Of a stretch of DNA of 64,000 nt, positions 9,025 through 17,973 are shown in pieces. The stretch's first letter is position 1. Every line of letters starts with the position of its first letter. This stretch comes from Clostridium sp. 28_17. Its GTDB lineage: Bacteria > Bacillota > Clostridia > TANB77 > CAG-508. The position numbers were made by a program, and so were the translations under genes. The DNA lies in assembly GCA_001916065.1 (NCBI GenBank), contig MNRS01000020.1, positions 1 to 64,000 on the forward strand, read 5' to 3'. The notes under the pieces were generated by a model. It saw only the letters and a program-made list of their open reading frames with translations. It was not told the origin of the DNA and ran no database searches.

Positions 9025-9036
9025 ATTTTATATAAT
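9008..9036 (+). promoter_or_regulatory. Probable sigma-A promoter of the second XRE gene
   Basis: TATAAT at 9031-9036 lies 17 bases after TCAACA at 9008-9013, a partial match to TTGACA. The third operator-like repeat (9011-9024) overlaps the -35 region and spacer, which would suit autorepression. Confidence 0.5.
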
Positions 9037-9055
9037 AATACAAGGAGTGATAAAT

Positions 9056-9274
9056 ATGTTAAGATTAAAAGATTTAAGAGAAGACCATGAATTAACACAA
9101 GCACAATGTGCAAAAATAGGATATATTGCTAAAAATTCATATATTAGATATGAAAAAGAAGAAAGAATTATACCTTTAGACACTTTAATTTATTATGCAA
9201 AATATTATAATACCTCTTTAGATTATATAGCTGGATTAACAAATATATCAAAACCATATCCAAAAGAAAAATAA
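9056..9274 (+). CDS. Small XRE-family repressor
   Basis: A 72-residue protein that is essentially one helix-turn-helix domain: LRLKDLREDHELTQAQCAKI, then a recognition helix around KNSYIRYEKEERIIP, and a final helix LDTLIYYAKYYNTSLDYIAGL. This is the standard phage-repressor-like XRE fold. I choose the ATG at 9056 because AAGGAG at 9042-9047 is 8 bases upstream; a GTG at 9047 would overlap that site. It is divergent from the pilin-like gene at 7229-8932, and its own promoter overlaps an operator-like repeat. It probably represses itself and the surface gene. It is unlike the first XRE protein beyond the shared fold. Confidence 0.85.
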   Translation: MLRLKDLREDHELTQAQCAKIGYIAKNSYIRYEKEERIIPLDTLIYYAKYYNTSLDYIAGLTNISKPYPKEK

Positions 9275-9303
9275 AAGACATTTCCATATTCGAAGTGTCT
9301 TTT
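9273..9303. terminator. Bidirectional terminator between convergent genes
   Basis: AAAAGACATTTC at 9273-9284 pairs with GAAGTGTCTTTT at 9292-9303 (one mismatch), with A- and T-rich flanks. It sits between the converging XRE and acyl-CoA synthetase genes. Confidence 0.7.
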
Positions 9304-9310
9304 ACATATT

Positions 9311-11029
9311 CTATTTTCCTAAAATTTCTTTCAATTCTTCATTACGTTTAACTTTCTTAGTAGTAGTCTTAATAAGTTCTTTATCAGTCAAAATCATATT
9401 CATAATATGTTTATATCTAGGGACAGTAGTATTAACCTCATTCTTAATCCTATCCCAAATAATATCTCTAATCTCATCAAAAGAAATATCACCATATTTT
9501 TGAATTACTTCATCTTTATTATAAACAACCTTAACAGAAAGTTTAACATCATTTTTATCAACTTCATCTGGCATACCAAATACCATACATTCTTCTACTA
9601 AATCAATTCTATTAACCAAAGTTTCAATTTCCTCTGGGAAGATTTTTTTACCATTTTTAAGAACAATCATATTCTTTTGTCTACCTGTTATAAAAATAAA
9701 ACCATCTTTATCAATATAGCCTAAATCGCCTGTATAAAACCAACCATCTTTAAGTACTTTATTTGTTTCATCATCGTTTTCATAGTAACCAAGCATTACA
9801 TTAGGCCCTTTGGCACGTAACTCCCCTATTCCATTATTGTCTTTATTTACAATTTCAACAGTCACATTTTCCATCGGAACTCCTATTGAACCTGTTCTTG
9901 ATTTGTACATATTTTCTGCTGCTATAACTGGTGATGTTTCTGTAAGTCCATATCCTTGAACCATATCTATTCCTAAATCTATAAATCCTTTTTGGATTTT
10001 AGGGTCTAATGGTGCACCACCTGAAATTACAAATCTCATTTTTCCACCTAATTGATCAATTATCGGTTTGAATAATTTTCTTCTAATGTCTATATGTAAT
10101 TTTAATAAAAAGTTACTAACTCTTATAGCATTTTTTATAAGTTTTGTTTTTCCTTGTTTATCTATTTCTTTTACAACTTTATTGTAAATTGCTTCTACCA
10201 ATAGTGGTACACCGACAAATAAAGATACCTCATATTCTTTTAAGTTTTGTGCAACATATCTTAACCCATCTGGGAATGATGTTCTAACACCACATGCTAA
10301 CATTACAATTAGACATGTTGAACCAAATATATGATGCATTGGTAAAAATGCTAAATTTGAATCTGTACTTTTGATGTCTTCAACTCTTTGCATTGCATAC
10401 ACATTTGATGCAATATTTTTTTGTGATAACATTACCGCTTTTGATTTTGATGTAGTTCCTGATGTGAATAATAAAATATTCATTACATTTTCATCTATTT
10501 TTGCTGATATATATTCTTTGTTTCCTTCTTCTAATAATTTTTGTCCTTCTTCTTTTAATGTATGTATATCATCATATCCTGCTAATTTTGACATACAAAT
10601 ATATTCTTTTACATTTGTATTATTTCTATTTTTTATTTCCTCTATTTTTTCTATGTATTTTTCGTCAAAATAAATTGCATCTGTTTTACTTCTTATTAAT
10701 GAATTTTCTAGTTCATCTACTTGTAAATCTTTGTCTAATGGAACTGATATTATCCCACCTAACAAACTTGTCAAGTGTCCTAATGCCCATTCATATCTAT
10801 TTCGTCCCAAAATGGCTATTCTTTTATTTTTTAATCCCATACTGTATAATTTAGTACCTAATGCGTTTATTTGTTCTAAAAGCATTTTATAAGTTATATT
10901 TTCGTATGTTTTGTTTTTGCCTTCTTGGTGTTTTACTACAAATGCTATATTGTTTGCATATGTTTTTGCTGAATTGTATATTAGTTCTTTTATGTCCTTG
11001 AACTCTTGGACTATTTTTTCTTTTTTCAT
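9311..11029 (-). CDS. AMP-dependent long-chain acyl-CoA synthetase family enzyme
   Basis: An adenylate-forming ligase of about 572 residues, expected to activate a fatty or other carboxylic acid to an acyl-AMP and then to the CoA thioester. The P-loop motif LLFTSGTTSKSKAVMLS is near residue 195, YGLTETSPV near 345, and the hinge region YTGDLGYIDKDGFIFITGRQ near 440. A C-terminal lysine-bearing subdomain ends with TTKKVKRNEELKEIL. The ATG at 11029 is chosen because AAAGGA lies upstream at good spacing; the first in-frame start at 11047 lacks an RBS. It has no obvious operon partner: the flippase upstream is divergent. Substrate chain length cannot be read from sequence. Confidence 0.88.
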   Translation of the reverse strand: MKKEKIVQEFKDIKELIYNSAKTYANNIAFVVKHQEGKNKTYENITYKMLLEQINALGTKLYSMGLKNKRIAILGRNRYEWALGHLTSLLGGIISVPLDKDLQVDELENSLIRSKTDAIYFDEKYIEKIEEIKNRNNTNVKEYICMSKLAGYDDIHTLKEEGQKLLEEGNKEYISAKIDENVMNILLFTSGTTSKSKAVMLSQKNIASNVYAMQRVEDIKSTDSNLAFLPMHHIFGSTCLIVMLACGVRTSFPDGLRYVAQNLKEYEVSLFVGVPLLVEAIYNKVVKEIDKQGKTKLIKNAIRVSNFLLKLHIDIRRKLFKPIIDQLGGKMRFVISGGAPLDPKIQKGFIDLGIDMVQGYGLTETSPVIAAENMYKSRTGSIGVPMENVTVEIVNKDNNGIGELRAKGPNVMLGYYENDDETNKVLKDGWFYTGDLGYIDKDGFIFITGRQKNMIVLKNGKKIFPEEIETLVNRIDLVEECMVFGMPDEVDKNDVKLSVKVVYNKDEVIQKYGDISFDEIRDIIWDRIKNEVNTTVPRYKHIMNMILTDKELIKTTTKKVKRNEELKEILGK

Positions 11030-11220
11030 ATTTTTTTCCTTTCTCAAAATATAAAATTTTCAAAAATTTCTTTAAATAAATTTTATATTATTTTTATTAG
11101 TAATTGCATTATATCACAAATACTCTATAATAATATACCTTTTTTTAAAAAAAGTCATTAGCCTTAGTGGTCAGTTATTATTTTTAAATTTCTGCATATT
11201 CATTAAAGAGGTGAAATTAT

Positions 11221-12723
11221 TTGAGACAAAAAAGTAAACTATTCCTAATAAACGGAGCAATACTAACAAGTACATCATTACTTATGAAATTTGCAGCACT
11301 TATTTTTAATATATACATATCAAATCAAATAGGCTCAGAAGCGGTTGGCGTTTTTAGTTTAGTTATGGCTGTATATCTATTTTTCATAACTGTTGCAACA
11401 TCTGGATTAAATATTGCAGTAACCGTAATTGTTTCTGAAAAATTTGCCTTAAATAAAAACCAACAAGCCATAAAAGCAATACGTACTTGCATATTTTTTA
11501 GTTTATTGTTAGGAATAGCTGCAGGTGGACTGATTTTACTTTTTTCTAATTTTATTACAAGCAAATGTTTGCATAATATGGTTTCTTCTAGGCCTTTATT
11601 TTATATTGCCATTGGATTGCCTTTTATTGCAATGTCTTCGTGCATTAGCAGTTATTTTGCAACAATACGAAAAGCCTATAAAAATGCTATTTCTCAAGTT
11701 TTTGAATTTACAATTAAAATGTTTGCAACAATAATATTACTAAAAATAAATATTTCTAATGGCGTAGAAGCGATTTGCATTTCACTTATTTTGGCTGATG
11801 TAATCTCAGAAATATGCTCTTTTACATTGATTTTTATTTTATATATTATAGATATAAAACTTAAGAAATTAGAAGATATTCGTTCATTTGGACAAAGAAT
11901 TAATATTTTAAAAATTGCTTTTCCTGTAGCAGTTACATCATATATACGTTCTGGGCTTTCTACTTTAAAGCAGTTAATAATTCCTACTCAACTTGAAAAG
12001 TCAGGCATTTCTTGTAGTAGAGCTCTCTCACAATATGGAATGATTAACGGTATGGTCCTTCCCGTTATAACTTTTCCAACTGTTTTTACCGATTCGTATA
12101 GTATGCTTTTGATACCGGAATTTTCTACATATGTGGCTCAAAAAAATTATAAAGCAATTAATTATATAGCAAATAAGATTTTTAAGATTACCTGTGCTTT
12201 TACAATGTGTATTTGCAGTATATTTTTCATTTTTTCTAATGATTTGGGGCTTGCTATTTATAACAATATTGAGATCGGATATTATTTTAAAATATTTACT
12301 CCTTTCATTTTTTTTATGTACATGGATCATATTATAGATTGTATTTTAAAGGGTTTGAATAAACAGTTTGGCGTTATGTGTTGCAATATTTTGGATTTAA
12401 GTATTACTACCTGCTTTATTTATTTTTTACTTCCTGTTTTAGGAATTAAGGGCTATGTTCTTTCTATCTTTTTTAGTGAGGTTTTGAATTTTAGTATTAG
12501 TCTTTTTCAGTTGTTTAAGTATTCTGGGATTAAACCTAATTTGATAGATTGGATTGTTGTTCCTTTATTTTGTAGTTTGGTTGGATTTTTTGTGGTTAAT
12601 ATTTGGAGATTTAATTTTGTCGGTTTGGTTGGTAATTTGATTTTTAATGTTTTTCTTTTTGTTTTGGTTTATGGTGTTACTTTTTTTATTATAAATTTTT
12701 CTAATTTAAGATATAAAAATTAG
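11221..12723 (+). CDS. Polysaccharide/lipid-linked oligosaccharide flippase (SpoVB/Wzx superfamily)
   Basis: A 500-residue protein with about 14 hydrophobic segments across its length, the size and topology of MOP-superfamily flippases. The N-terminal pattern (LTSTSLLMKFAALIFNIYIS, GSEAVGVFSLVMAVYLFF) and the central FPVAVTSYIRSGLSTLKQ resemble SpoVB/YtgP-type polysaccharide biosynthesis proteins. Translation starts at TTG, 11221, with AGAGGTGA about 8 bases upstream. It is the only plus-strand gene at the edge of the large polysaccharide locus, convergent with gtrA and divergent from the acyl-CoA synthetase. It could flip wall or cortex precursors, as SpoVB does, or the undecaprenyl-linked units made by the neighbouring glycosyltransferases; sequence alone does not decide. 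Confidence 0.82.
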   Translation: MRQKSKLFLINGAILTSTSLLMKFAALIFNIYISNQIGSEAVGVFSLVMAVYLFFITVATSGLNIAVTVIVSEKFALNKNQQAIKAIRTCIFFSLLLGIAAGGLILLFSNFITSKCLHNMVSSRPLFYIAIGLPFIAMSSCISSYFATIRKAYKNAISQVFEFTIKMFATIILLKINISNGVEAICISLILADVISEICSFTLIFILYIIDIKLKKLEDIRSFGQRINILKIAFPVAVTSYIRSGLSTLKQLIIPTQLEKSGISCSRALSQYGMINGMVLPVITFPTVFTDSYSMLLIPEFSTYVAQKNYKAINYIANKIFKITCAFTMCICSIFFIFSNDLGLAIYNNIEIGYYFKIFTPFIFFMYMDHIIDCILKGLNKQFGVMCCNILDLSITTCFIYFLLPVLGIKGYVLSIFFSEVLNFSISLFQLFKYSGIKPNLIDWIVVPLFCSLVGFFVVNIWRFNFVGLVGNLIFNVFLFVLVYGVTFFIINFSNLRYKN

Positions 12724-12785
12724 TTGTTTAAGAAATTTGTCTATTAAACTTTTGCTTAATAGTGTGAATTAATCTTAAACAACTA
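12721..12785. terminator. Bidirectional terminator between flippase and GtrA genes
   Basis: TAGTTGTTTAAGA at 12721-12733 and TCTTAAACAACTA at 12773-12785 are perfect 13-bp complements. A smaller hairpin (CTATTAA...TTAATAG) is nested inside. T-rich sequence follows on the plus side. Confidence 0.7.
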
Positions 12786-12790
12786 TTCTT

Positions 12791-13204
12791 TTATTTTTTA
12801 AAAGCAAAAAACTTACTAATAAAAAAGTTTAAAATTATAATTATAACATTCATTGCAAGTTTGCTTACAATTGCAGGTATTGGAGTTTTAAATAATAACA
12901 TACATCCAAAAAATTCAATAAACATTGTTAAAGCTCTTCCTGATATGAATTTTATAAATTCGTAAAAATTGGCTTTAAATCCTTTTGCTTCTGTGTGAAA
13001 TACCCATTTTCTATTTGTAAAATAAGCAAATATAATTGATAACGGTATTGCAATTAAATTAGCAATATTTTCGTTCATATGTATTAAACTACTTAAAATA
13101 TAAAATGTTACTAAATTTACAAGTGTTGTTAATACTCCAAATACTATATATAATATTACATCTTTATTTAGTACTTTTTTAATTAGTTCTTTTAGTTTGT
13201 CCAT
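12791..13204 (-). CDS. GtrA-family membrane protein
   Basis: A 137-residue protein with four transmembrane helices and the GtrA signature around FGVLTTLVNLVTFYILS and the FTNRKWVFH loop. GtrA proteins are thought to help flip or position a polyprenyl-linked sugar made by a partner GtrB-type glycosyltransferase. That partner is directly upstream (13224-14162), 20 bp away. I choose the ATG at 13204 because GGAGG lies 8 bases upstream; the longer frame would start at a TTG overlapping that RBS. Together they probably transfer a single sugar onto surface polymers outside the membrane. Confidence 0.88.
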   Translation of the reverse strand: MDKLKELIKKVLNKDVILYIVFGVLTTLVNLVTFYILSSLIHMNENIANLIAIPLSIIFAYFTNRKWVFHTEAKGFKANFYEFIKFISGRALTMFIEFFGCMLLFKTPIPAIVSKLAMNVIIIILNFFISKFFAFKK

Positions 13205-13223
13205 ATAGTCTTCCTCCAAATAT

Positions 13224-14162
13224 TTATTTTTCTGTATTTATTTCTTTATTTATAATATATTGTGGTCTACCTTTACTTTCATCATAAATTCTTGATATAT
13301 ATTCACCTATCATCCATAATGAAATTAGTATAATTCCACTAAAAAATGTAATTGCAACCATTAATGAAGTCCATCCTGGTGTTAAATTATTCCATTTAAA
13401 TATAAATGATAATAATGCATATATTAAAATCACAAATGAGATACATATTGTTAAAACGCCAAGTCCTCCAACCATTTTTAGTGGTTTTGTTGAAAATCCA
13501 ATAATTCCATCTGAAGCCAATTTTAACATTTTCTTTAATGGATATTTTGTTTTTCCTGCAAATCTTTCCTTTCTTTCATATTCAAATGCTTTTTGTTCAA
13601 ATCCTACCCAACTAAACAATCCTCTTAAAAATTTATTATGTTCAGGTAATGAATTAACAACATCAACAACCTTTCTATCTACAAGTCTAAAATCTCCTGT
13701 ATCTTTAGGTATTTCTACATCAGATAAAGCATTTAATGTATTATAAAACATTTTTGCAGTTAATAATTTAAATTTTGATTCGCCTTTTCTTGTTTTTCTC
13801 TTACCATAAATTACTTCATTTCCATCTTCCCATAATTTTAGCATATCAGGTATCAATTCCGGGGGATCTTGTAAATCTGCATCAATTATAACTACAGCAT
13901 CACCAGTTACATATTTTAAGCCCGCTGTTACAGCACATTGATGTCCAAAATTTCTTGAAAATGAAATAACTTTAACTTTTTTATCATTTTCTGCAATTTT
14001 TTCTAATATTGATAGTGTTTTATCTTTACTACCATCATTTACACAAATTATTTCATATTCATAATCTTTTATATTTGATAAAACTTGTGTCATTTTATTA
14101 TAACATTCTTGTACTACTTCTTCTTCGTAATACATTGGTATAATTACTGATATTTTTTTCAC
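13224..14162 (-). CDS. GT2 glycosyltransferase, GtrB/DPM1-like
   Basis: A 312-residue enzyme with an N-terminal GT-A domain (IIPMYYEEEVVQECYNKM, VNDGSKDKT and the metal/nucleotide site DADLQDPPELIP at about 95-106). Two C-terminal transmembrane helices lie at about 235-290. This is the layout of polyprenyl-phosphate sugar synthases (dolichol-phosphate mannose synthase, GtrB), which move a sugar from a nucleotide donor to undecaprenyl phosphate on the inner membrane face. The adjacent downstream gtrA fits this role. It heads a short run toward gtrA and follows an unknown membrane-anchored protein. A paralogue of the same type is at 17974-18921. Confidence 0.9.
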   Translation of the reverse strand: MKKISVIIPMYYEEEVVQECYNKMTQVLSNIKDYEYEIICVNDGSKDKTLSILEKIAENDKKVKVISFSRNFGHQCAVTAGLKYVTGDAVVIIDADLQDPPELIPDMLKLWEDGNEVIYGKRKTRKGESKFKLLTAKMFYNTLNALSDVEIPKDTGDFRLVDRKVVDVVNSLPEHNKFLRGLFSWVGFEQKAFEYERKERFAGKTKYPLKKMLKLASDGIIGFSTKPLKMVGGLGVLTICISFVILIYALLSFIFKWNNLTPGWTSLMVAITFFSGIILISLWMIGEYISRIYDESKGRPQYIINKEINTEK

Positions 14163-14183
14163 TTTAATCTGTTCCTTTCAAAT

Positions 14184-14903
14184 TTATTCCAAATTAAGAA
14201 TTATTGTTTTCAAAATATCTACATTAGAAATTTTTCCTTTAGAATTTGTAGATATTTCCAAAATAGTACTATTATCATTTTTATATACTTCCATTATTTG
14301 ATTAGGATCCATTTTCTCGAATGGATATTCCACAATATCTCCTGACATTTCATCTCTAACATAACATGTTCCAGAAATATCAATTATAAATTGTTTATCT
14401 GATTTTATAATATTATCTAATTTTTTTGACATTTCATTATTTTTCTTTTCAGTTTCAAATAAATATCCGGATTCATCAATAGAAAAATTAGTTAAATTAT
14501 TATCAATTAATATTTTTTCAAAAGAATCTCTAGACTTTTTTGAAATCCATACGCCTGTATTTGTAGGTTTATTTTTTAGGATGCTATCAATTTCATTATT
14601 AGCAGGAGTTCCTTCTATCAGTACACCTGCTAATACTGTATCAAATTGAATATTAGGTTTTATTTGGAGAGTATGTCTTCCATCATATTCATCTTCTACT
14701 TGATATATATTTGTATCTGCAGTACTATTTATTTCAGCTTTTATCTGATTTATTATATTTGCATCATTTTCATCTGTAATATTTTCACTATAATTATCCA
14801 CATCTCTTTTATTTCTAAGTGCTATTACAACAAAAACAATAGCTATTATAAGTATTGTAATTAAAATAACAATAATGATTTTTTTCTTATTTATTTTTTT
14901 CAT
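14184..14903 (-). CDS. Unknown membrane-anchored extracellular protein
   Basis: A 239-residue protein I do not recognise. It has a lysine-rich start, one transmembrane helix (about residues 9-29), an acidic linker, then about 200 soluble residues expected outside the cell. Visible segments include YDGRHTLQIKPNIQFDTVLAG, GTCYVRDEMSGDIVEYPFEKM and a C-terminal ISTNSKGKISNVDILKTII. No cysteine pair, zinc motif or known repeat is evident. It lies between the M14 lectin-peptidase and the GtrB-like gene, separated by 20-35 bp, so it is probably co-transcribed and linked to wall or polysaccharide function. Confidence 0.6.
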   Translation of the reverse strand: MKKINKKKIIIVILITILIIAIVFVVIALRNKRDVDNYSENITDENDANIINQIKAEINSTADTNIYQVEDEYDGRHTLQIKPNIQFDTVLAGVLIEGTPANNEIDSILKNKPTNTGVWISKKSRDSFEKILIDNNLTNFSIDESGYLFETEKKNNEMSKKLDNIIKSDKQFIIDISGTCYVRDEMSGDIVEYPFEKMDPNQIMEVYKNDNSTILEISTNSKGKISNVDILKTIILNLE

Positions 14904-14935
14904 ATAAACCTCATTTTTTCAAGATATAAATATTT

Positions 14936-17935
14936 TTAAATTTCCTTTAATAACTGCATAGTTGCATTTATAAATTTTTGTGCATAATTTCTGTTTACTG
15001 TTTCATGATGGCTTTTTATTTCTGGAAGTTCAATCAATGTTGCTCTAGCATTATATAATGACATTCTAGCCCAATTATCTAAATAACCTCTACCATAAGA
15101 ATAAATATGATTACCATTAGAAATTTCAAATTGTCTTCTATAATATGAACTTATTCCATAATCTCCAATAGTTTCATTAAGCCATCCATGTGTATCTATT
15201 AAAATATTTTTATTTCCTTGATGTTTTAATAAGAAATCTCTCAAATATCTTGCTTCATACGCTTGAAATCCTGATGTTCCATTATAATTTCTATTATCCT
15301 TATAAGTAATATAACTTTCTCCACTTGTAGACCAATTTCTATTCATATCAATTCCCTTATTTTGTGGAGCATCACTATATAAAGTTGTTCTACCTGGTCC
15401 ATTATTTGTCCATCCATATTTTTGTCCATCTGGATTTAAATTTGGGAAAATATATATTGTCCAGTTATTTACAATATCTTCCGGAATATTATATTGCAAA
15501 TAGTTTCTAAACTCATTTGCAATATATGTTAATTCAGCACCATCATTATTATACGAATCTTCAAATCCATGTATTGAAAACGTTGAAAATAAAACTTCGT
15601 TTCCCTTGCCTATTTTATAATATTTTAAGTCTGTTCCTCTCCAATCACCTTTTACTGCTAATCCAGATTTTCCATAGCTTCCTTCTTCATAAAATTTTCT
15701 AAACCCAGTTACAAATTTAAATTTCTGTGCATCAGAATTATTTAATTTATATGTTTGAACATTTTGTCCATTTTTATTTTCTGCATTTACAATGTCAATT
15801 ACCAACCCATTTGCCTTTGAAATAATATTATAATATCCATTTCCACACTCTTTTATAATCCATTTTTGGTTATCATTTTCAGTATAAGATGACTGAAATA
15901 CATTTCTTGAAGAAATATCTACAGTTAATGCTTTATTTGAATTCTTAGATATTATTTTATAAGTATCAGTAGATAATGCCTCTATTTTAAATCTTTGTTG
16001 ATTTACATTATCAGCATTCCATATTTGGACATTAGCACCATCTTGAGTTGAACCATAAGAAATATCTAACACTTTATTTTCATCAATTTTTGATTCTATT
16101 TCATACATATTATTTTCTATTATATTTATAGGAACTAATTTAAATTTCTGTGCATTTGTTCCATTTCTATAATATAATTGAATATTTGCACCATTATTGT
16201 TTATTTTTCCATCTGCAACATCTAATACCAATCCATTTGCTTTCGAAACAATATTATAATATCCATTTCCACAATCACGTAAATACCAATATTGATTACT
16301 CGTTCCATTTGGCATATATTGTTGTATATTTGTGCCTAATTTTATATTTCCATCTTGTACATCCACTGCCTTAGCTGAATTTATAGCAGTTATTTGATAA
16401 TAATTTGTATCTTTTACTTTTGATATTCGGAATTTTTGCTGTTGTACTTTATCATTATTCCAAATTTGTACATTTGCTGAATCCCCATAAGCACCACCGG
16501 AAATATCAAGTACTTTATTACTTGTAGTTGTTATTTGATATATTCCATCTGTTACTTGTTTGATATTTTCTGTAGGTGTTTCATTTATAAAAATAAATCT
16601 TTGATTATCAAAATCGTTTTCATATTTTAATTGTATTGATGAGTTATTATATTCTAAATACATACCTCCACATTTAGAAATTATACAAAACACACTTTCT
16701 GCTGATTTTTTTAATATCCACTTTTGTGTATCTAAATCTTTATCATCCTGTTTTAAAATTTTGCTTCCAGCCTTTGGATCATTATTTTCCACAGTTAATA
16801 CTTTTCCAGTGCTTTTTGATTTTATTTTATAATATCCATTAGAAACATACTTAATTTCAAACTTATCATTTTCTACTAATTTATTTGTATTTGTTAAATT
16901 ATATATTCTGTACAAGCCATCATCAGTAGATTTTGTTCCTTTTTCTTCATTGCATAATTCAAACGTAAATTTCTGTGCATTTGTACCATTAAAATGATAT
17001 GTTTGAATATTGGCTCCTGCTTTACTACTTCCACTTTCAATATCTAAAAATAATCCATTAGATTTTGACATAATTGAATATGTATTATCATTATTTTTTA
17101 TAATAACCCATTTCTGTGCATCTGTACCATTTGAAGTATATTGCTGAACTTTTGTTAAATTTCTTTTTGATGCATCTTTTACATCCAATACTTTAGAAGA
17201 ATGTAATGCTGTAATTGTATATGTTCCATCACTATTATATGAAAATTTAAATTTTTGATTTGCCTTATTATTAGGATTTGATGCTTCTAACACTGTTTCA
17301 CTGTTTATATTATTATTAGGAACTTCTAGTATTCTATTATTCGTTACTTTTGAATAAATATTATATATACCATCATTCAAAGTTCTATTTGCTTTTCTCT
17401 CTTTAACTTCTAATAATTTAAATTTTTGTGCATTTGTACCATTTCCCATATATACTTGTAAATTTTGTTCATTGTTTGCTAGGCCTTGATTAATATCCAA
17501 ATATAGTCCATTTAATTTTGAAACAATATTGTAATAACCATTTCCACATGATTTCAATATCCATTTTTGTGCATCTGTATTGTTTCTATTATATTGCCAC
17601 ACATTGGTTCCTGCTTCTTTTGCACCATCTTTTACATCCAAAACCTTATTAGAATGTGTTGCAATAATTGTATATGTTCCATCATTATTTGAAACAAATT
17701 TAAATTTTTGTTGTGGTACATCGTCTCTTTCATATATTTGAACATTAGCCATATCATTTTTACTTCCATATTGTATATCTATAGTTTTTGTATCACTAAC
17801 TCCAGTATATATTTCATAAATTCCATTTAAATTTTTTGTATCGTCTGAAGTAGCCTTTGATACAGTATATGTATTAAATAACCCGCACATTAAAAAATTA
17901 ATAAAAGTCATTATAACCAAAAACCTATTTTTCAA
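14936..17935 (-). CDS. Secreted M14 zinc carboxypeptidase with tandem ricin-type lectin repeats
   Basis: A 999-residue secreted protein. A signal peptide (about 1-28) is followed by some 750 residues of ricin B-like trefoil repeats, about five domains, recognisable from recurring VLDV.DG...G.NVQ.Y..NGT.AQKW units. The C-terminal 220 residues are an M14 peptidase: zinc ligands His and Glu in SIHGFED, arginine motif GIDMNRNWS, third ligand His in IDTHGW and catalytic Glu in TLIELPE. The family includes gamma-D-glutamyl-diamino acid peptidases, so trimming peptidoglycan stem peptides while the lectin part binds glycans is a fair inference. It sits inside the polysaccharide locus. The repeats resemble those in the broken glucosaminidase gene at 26980-29819. 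Confidence 0.85.
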   Translation of the reverse strand: MKNRFLVIMTFINFLMCGLFNTYTVSKATSDDTKNLNGIYEIYTGVSDTKTIDIQYGSKNDMANVQIYERDDVPQQKFKFVSNNDGTYTIIATHSNKVLDVKDGAKEAGTNVWQYNRNNTDAQKWILKSCGNGYYNIVSKLNGLYLDINQGLANNEQNLQVYMGNGTNAQKFKLLEVKERKANRTLNDGIYNIYSKVTNNRILEVPNNNINSETVLEASNPNNKANQKFKFSYNSDGTYTITALHSSKVLDVKDASKRNLTKVQQYTSNGTDAQKWVIIKNNDNTYSIMSKSNGLFLDIESGSSKAGANIQTYHFNGTNAQKFTFELCNEEKGTKSTDDGLYRIYNLTNTNKLVENDKFEIKYVSNGYYKIKSKSTGKVLTVENNDPKAGSKILKQDDKDLDTQKWILKKSAESVFCIISKCGGMYLEYNNSSIQLKYENDFDNQRFIFINETPTENIKQVTDGIYQITTTSNKVLDISGGAYGDSANVQIWNNDKVQQQKFRISKVKDTNYYQITAINSAKAVDVQDGNIKLGTNIQQYMPNGTSNQYWYLRDCGNGYYNIVSKANGLVLDVADGKINNNGANIQLYYRNGTNAQKFKLVPINIIENNMYEIESKIDENKVLDISYGSTQDGANVQIWNADNVNQQRFKIEALSTDTYKIISKNSNKALTVDISSRNVFQSSYTENDNQKWIIKECGNGYYNIISKANGLVIDIVNAENKNGQNVQTYKLNNSDAQKFKFVTGFRKFYEEGSYGKSGLAVKGDWRGTDLKYYKIGKGNEVLFSTFSIHGFEDSYNNDGAELTYIANEFRNYLQYNIPEDIVNNWTIYIFPNLNPDGQKYGWTNNGPGRTTLYSDAPQNKGIDMNRNWSTSGESYITYKDNRNYNGTSGFQAYEARYLRDFLLKHQGNKNILIDTHGWLNETIGDYGISSYYRRQFEISNGNHIYSYGRGYLDNWARMSLYNARATLIELPEIKSHHETVNRNYAQKFINATMQLLKEI

Positions 17936-17973
17936 AACTCCACTCCCCCTATTTTGAATTTTCTTTTGTTTAA

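Noticed and set aside
7229..9274. Prophage region
   Set aside because: An XRE repressor-like gene with operators is present, but there are no phage structural, replication or lysis genes nearby.
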